The translations under genes and the position numbers were made by a program. This document shows positions 5,185 to 6,523 of a stretch of 6,523 nt of DNA, in pieces. This DNA comes from JANNAV01 sp031384695 (GTDB lineage Bacteria; Pseudomonadota; Alphaproteobacteria; Rhodobacterales; Rhodobacteraceae): positions 1-6,523 of the forward strand of contig JANNAV010000123.1 of the NCBI GenBank assembly GCA_031384695.1, read 5' to 3'. The first letter of the stretch is position 1, and each line of letters begins with the position of its first letter. The notes beneath the pieces were generated by a model, which saw only the letters and a list, made by a program, of their open reading frames with translations, did not search any database and was not told the origin of the DNA.

Positions 5185-5865
5185 TCACTCCTCCGCCGCT
5201 TCCACCTGCGCCCGGTAATCTGCCAGCCCCCGCCCCGCCTCCACCGGCCAGACCTCGCCGGTTTCCGCAACCGCCACGATCCGATCCACCCGAAAGCTGC
5301 GGAACGCCAGCCGCGCCTCGCAAAACGCTGCCAGCGTCCGCACCCGGCCCCAGAACTCAAGCTGCAACGGCCGGATATCGCGGTGGCTTTCCGCCCCTTT
5401 GGGGTCGATATAGGTGATGGTCAGCCGCTGCCCCGCCCGGATCGCCCGGCGCAGGATCGGCAAATGTGGCGAGGCGCGCGCCGCCGCCTTGCCGGGAAAG
5501 GCGAAAAGGTCGTCCGCCTCCGCCAGCGTCGGTTGCGGGGTCACGGCGGCGATCTTGGCCGCAAGGCCGCGTGCCGCCCGTGCCAGACCCGCATCCGCCC
5601 CCTCTGCCACCAGCCGCACCCCCAGCCGCAGCGCCTCCAACTCCGCTGCCGTCAGGATCATCGGCGGCAACGTGATCGGCGCGCGCAGGATATAGCCCAC
5701 CCCCCGCTCGCCCTCCACCGGCAGCCCCGACGCCATCAGCGTCGCCATATCGCGCCAGATCGTGCGCACCGAAACTTCCAGCCGCCCCGCCATCTCGGCG
5801 CCACGGTGCAGCCGCCCGTCGCGCAGGATCTGGATCAGGTCGAACAGGCGGTCGGTGCGGCGCAT
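5185..5865 (-). CDS. YafY-type transcriptional regulator with HTH and WYL domains
   Basis: This 226-residue protein has an N-terminal winged helix-turn-helix of the HTH_11/DeoR-like type (about 5-60, with VSVRTIWRDMATL at 31-43 and GVGYILR at 55-61). A linker with helices (70-108) leads to a WYL domain (about 135-205: TYIDPKGAESHRDIRPLQLEFWG, then FRSFRVDRIVAV). WYL domains are thought to sense ligands or nucleic acids and control DNA binding. At the name-giving W-Y-L position the sequence is Arg176-Thr177-Leu178, so the motif is degenerate. The start at 5865 (MRRTDRLFDLIQ) is the family N-terminus, with an AGG Shine-Dalgarno-like element eight bases upstream. A start at 5955 would add 30 residues not typical of the family and would run through the palindromes at 5922-5943. 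Those overlap its putative -10, suggesting autoregulation. It diverges from tatA; whether it controls tatA is unknown. Confidence 0.9.
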   Translation of the reverse strand: MRRTDRLFDLIQILRDGRLHRGAEMAGRLEVSVRTIWRDMATLMASGLPVEGERGVGYILRAPITLPPMILTAAELEALRLGVRLVAEGADAGLARAARGLAAKIAAVTPQPTLAEADDLFAFPGKAAARASPHLPILRRAIRAGQRLTITYIDPKGAESHRDIRPLQLEFWGRVRTLAAFCEARLAFRSFRVDRIVAVAETGEVWPVEAGRGLADYRAQVEAAEE

Positions 5866-5921
5866 CAGTCCAACCTGCCCGAAGCGCCGCCCCACAGTCA
5901 ACCGCCACCTGCAAAGGGCAA

Positions 5922-5943
5922 CTGACACATAGCTGTCAGCTAT
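5922..5943. promoter_or_regulatory. Two overlapping palindromes, likely operator of the WYL regulator
   Basis: CTGACA (5922-5927) and TGTCAG (5934-5939) are perfect 6-bp inverted repeats with a 6-base spacer. A second perfect palindrome, ATAGCTG-T-CAGCTAT (5929-5943), overlaps it and shares the TGTCAG bases. The site lies 57 bases upstream of the regulator start codon and covers its putative -10. A dimeric HTH protein could bind either palindrome. Symmetry is seen directly; binding is inferred. Confidence 0.55.
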
Positions 5944-5955
5944 CTGTACCCCCAA
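5926..5955 (-). promoter_or_regulatory. Candidate promoter of the WYL regulator gene
   Basis: On the minus strand, TTGGGG (5955-5950) and TATGTG (5931-5926) are 18 bases apart; each matches consensus at three positions. The -10 lies inside the CTGACA-N6-TGTCAG palindrome, the expected arrangement for repression by a bound factor. The -35 is part of a run of G-tracts. Confidence 0.3.
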
Positions 5956-5992
5956 GCCCCCCCCTTGCCCCCAACCTTGCGCGATTCAGGCT

Positions 5993-6020
5993 TTGATCCG
6001 GACGCAACCTCGCCTATCTG
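5993..6020 (+). promoter_or_regulatory. Candidate promoter for the tat operon
   Basis: TTGATC (5993-5998) and TATCTG (6015-6020) are 16 bases apart, with four and three consensus matches. The transcript would start near 6027 and have a leader of about 40 bases, in which AAGGC (6031-6035) can pair with GCCTT (6050-6054) just before the tatA Shine-Dalgarno sequence. A by-eye prediction. Confidence 0.3.
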
Positions 6021-6068
6021 AAAGAAGGGCAAGGCCGCGCAGCGTGGCCGCCTTGAAAGGATACGAAC

Positions 6069-6275
6069 ATGCAAATGGGGCCCCTGCAGATCATATTGAT
6101 CGGCATCGTTGTGCTGGTGCTTTTCGGGCGCGGCAAAATCTCGAACATCATGGGCGAATTTGGCCGCGGCATCACCGCCTTCAAGAAAGGTGTCAAAGAC
6201 AGCACCGCCGAAATTGAAGAGGCTAGCACCGAGGCCGCGCGCGACGTGACGCCTGCGGAAAAAGACAAGGTTTGA
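6069..6275 (+). CDS. tatA: Sec-independent protein translocase subunit TatA
   Basis: TatA forms the multimeric pore-like part of the twin-arginine translocase, which moves folded, often cofactor-bearing proteins across the cytoplasmic membrane. The 68-residue product has a short N-terminal membrane helix (about 6-18) with Gln7, the conserved FG hinge (Phe19-Gly20) followed by RGK, and an amphipathic helix (about 22-43, ending FKKGVKD). The charged, acidic C-terminal tail is flexible. This is the alphaproteobacterial TatA pattern and a usual length. The ATG is preceded by a good Shine-Dalgarno sequence AAAGGA (6056-6061) seven bases upstream. tatB follows after 39 bases, so the two are almost certainly one operon. 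The neighbour upstream is a divergent WYL regulator, not scpAB as in several Rhodobacterales. Confidence 0.95.
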   Translation: MQMGPLQIILIGIVVLVLFGRGKISNIMGEFGRGITAFKKGVKDSTAEIEEASTEAARDVTPAEKDKV

Positions 6276-6314
6276 TTGCCAATACCCTGCGCCGCTCCGA
6301 AGGGCTGAAACACC

Positions 6315-6523
6315 ATGTTTGACGTTGGCTGGACCGAACTGATGCTGATCGGCATCGTGGCGCTGATCGTGATCGGCCCCAAAGACCTGCCCGAAATGTT
6401 CCGCCAGCTTGGCCGCATCACCGCCAAACTGCGGGCGATGTCGCGCGAGTTTCAGCGCGCCATGGATCAGGCCGCCAACGAGGCCGGGGTCAAGGATGTG
6501 GCCAATGACCTCAAATCCATGAC
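6315..6523 (+). CDS. tatB: Sec-independent protein translocase subunit TatB (partial, runs off the window)
   Basis: TatB binds TatC and forms the receptor for twin-arginine signal peptides. The visible 69 codons show the TatB N-terminus MFDVGWTELMLIGIVAL, with conserved Glu8, a membrane helix (about 6-21), the Gly21-Pro22 hinge, KDLPEMFRQLGR, and a long amphipathic helix continuing to the window edge. The start with FDVGW and the GPKDLP motif separate TatB from TatA. The 3' end lies outside the window, where tatC would be expected next. A Shine-Dalgarno-like GAAGGG (6299-6304) lies ten bases before the ATG. Confidence 0.95.
   Translation, partial: MFDVGWTELMLIGIVALIVIGPKDLPEMFRQLGRITAKLRAMSREFQRAMDQAANEAGVKDVANDLKSM

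Noticed and set aside
5168..5186. GGTTCGAAGCC resembling a tRNA T-arm near the regulator stop
   Set aside because: The flanking bases do not form the five-pair stem, and no acceptor, D-arm or anticodon arm is present; not a tRNA or a convincing attachment site.
5028..5218. 63-codon frame after the ABC ATPase, with AAGGGG upstream
   Set aside because: It starts inside the terminator loop, the G-run is the terminator stem, and it overlaps the end of the regulator gene; no recognisable product.

Overview
The window is a GC-rich stretch of an alphaproteobacterial chromosome, most likely from the Rhodobacterales (Rhodobacter/Paracoccus/roseobacter group). This rests on the protein sequences (release factor 3, a Hint-domain protein of a kind common in that group, alphaproteobacterial-type TatA and TatB), the GC-rich third codon positions, and promoter-like sites with a recognisable TTG at -35 and weak -10 elements. 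No mobile element, tRNA, rRNA or CRISPR array is visible, and the composition looks even throughout. It reads as ordinary core or near-core chromosome.

Layout from left to right. Positions 1-130 hold the downstream region of prfC, with hairpins that could end its transcript. prfC (release factor 3, minus strand, 131-1735) lies 43 bases downstream of a Hint-domain protein gene (minus strand, 1779-2789). A 279-base divergent intergenic region (2790-3068) separates these from two plus-strand genes: an atypical short-chain dehydrogenase/reductase (3069-3848) and an FbpC-like ABC transporter ATPase (3930-5012). Each of the two has its own promoter-like site, and the two sites share spacing and an extended -10. 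A good intrinsic terminator overlaps the ATPase stop codon. The 172-base convergent region 5013-5184 is packed with consecutive inverted repeats. Next comes a YafY-type HTH/WYL regulator (minus strand, 5185-5865). It diverges from tatA (6069-6275) and tatB (from 6315, cut by the window end), the start of a twin-arginine translocation operon. The 203-base gap between regulator and tatA carries two overlapping palindromes on the regulator's putative -10, plus a G-tract cluster.

The genes do not form one functional system. They are several independent units: translation termination, a Hint protein of unknown role, a redox-like enzyme, a transporter ATPase without visible partners, a likely self-regulating transcription factor, and protein export. 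I found no convincing undescribed multi-gene system. The signals most worth a second look are the hairpin array at 5011-5164, the overlapping operator-like palindromes at 5922-5943, and the SDR whose catalytic Tyr and Lys are replaced by Ser and Arg. Promoter, terminator and operator calls are by-eye predictions.
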